This document shows, in pieces, positions 63,502 through 64,000 of a DNA stretch of 64,000 nucleotides. Under the pieces are notes generated by a model. It saw only the letters and a program-made list of their open reading frames with translations, did no database searches and had not been told where the DNA came from. The DNA lies in NCBI RefSeq assembly GCF_014642915.1, contig NZ_BMJE01000001.1, forward strand, positions 554,140-618,139, in the 5' to 3' direction. This DNA comes from Flavobacterium suaedae (GTDB taxonomy: Bacteria > Bacteroidota > Bacteroidia > Flavobacteriales > Flavobacteriaceae). Positions within the stretch are counted from its first letter, which is position 1, and each line of letters starts with the position of its first letter. The translations under genes and the position numbers were made by a program.

Positions 63502-64000
<499 letters not shown>

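Overview
The window is about 64 kb of AT-rich chromosome from a member of the Flavobacteriaceae (Bacteroidota), close to Flavobacterium or a sister genus. The evidence is: type IX secretion (T9SS) C-terminal sorting domains, a DUF4835/PorD-type gene, promoters of the TTG-N17-23-TAnnTTTG type, almost no Shine-Dalgarno sequences, a bacillithiol-type YtxJ protein, and typical flavobacterial gene clusters. It is ordinary core chromosome. I see no prophage, insertion sequence, CRISPR array, rRNA operon or integrase. One tRNA gene, tRNA-Arg(ACG), is present. The first gene (a BlaR1-type M56 peptidase) and the last gene (ligA) are cut by the window ends.

Layout. 1-6.5 kb: M56 peptidase, a 46-codon ORF converging on apt, tRNA-Arg, a T9SS cargo protein, a sodium:solute symporter and a small secreted protein. 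6.6-10.9 kb: a minus-strand operon with a vWA protein, two tandem paralogous membrane-anchored proteins of unknown function and a MoxR-like AAA+ ATPase. 10.9-18.2 kb: glyA and fumarylacetoacetase (divergent), smpB, two orphan lipoproteins, an aldose-epimerase-like protein, an SRPBCC protein and two small membrane proteins. 18.2-25.8 kb: clpB, ytxJ, a 1249-residue DUF3857/transglutaminase protein and pcm. 26-35.6 kb: mostly plus strand, with a Gfo/Idh/MocA oxidoreductase, a secreted carboxypeptidase-regulatory-domain protein, 3-hydroxyacyl-CoA dehydrogenase, a DUF1015 protein, a YggS protein, an exonuclease/GIY-YIG fusion, a K+ channel with a zinc ribbon, miaA and an acyl-ACP thioesterase. 35.7-39.7 kb: a two-component pair, coaE and a glycosyltransferase. 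39.8-45.4 kb: a 1856-residue repetitive T9SS adhesin. 45.7-51.5 kb: the packed cluster bamD-rpoZ-coaBC-DUF4835(porD)-recN-fabI. 51.7-64 kb: ferritin, dapA, a split UshA-type 5'-nucleotidase, a tandem gene pair whose second copy is frameshifted, nadC, yihY, a DUF2147 protein, priA, a LytTR regulator, rpsF-rpsR-rplI, a small conserved protein and ligA.

The genes mostly serve housekeeping roles: translation and ribosome rescue (tRNA-Arg, smpB, miaA, S6/S18/L9), replication and repair (priA, recN, ligA, Exo/GIY-YIG), cofactors (coaE, coaBC, nadC), lipids (fabI, thioesterase), envelope assembly (bamD, T9SS) and protein quality control (clpB, pcm). The least explained parts are the vWA/paralog/MoxR operon, the frameshifted tandem copy at 55.5-56.0 kb, the zinc-ribbon K+ channel, the cysteine-rich lipoprotein at 14.5-15.2 kb and the isolated strong Shine-Dalgarno sequence before rplI. 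I do not see convincing evidence of a wholly new system. The vWA/MoxR operon with its paralog pair is the best candidate for an undescribed function.
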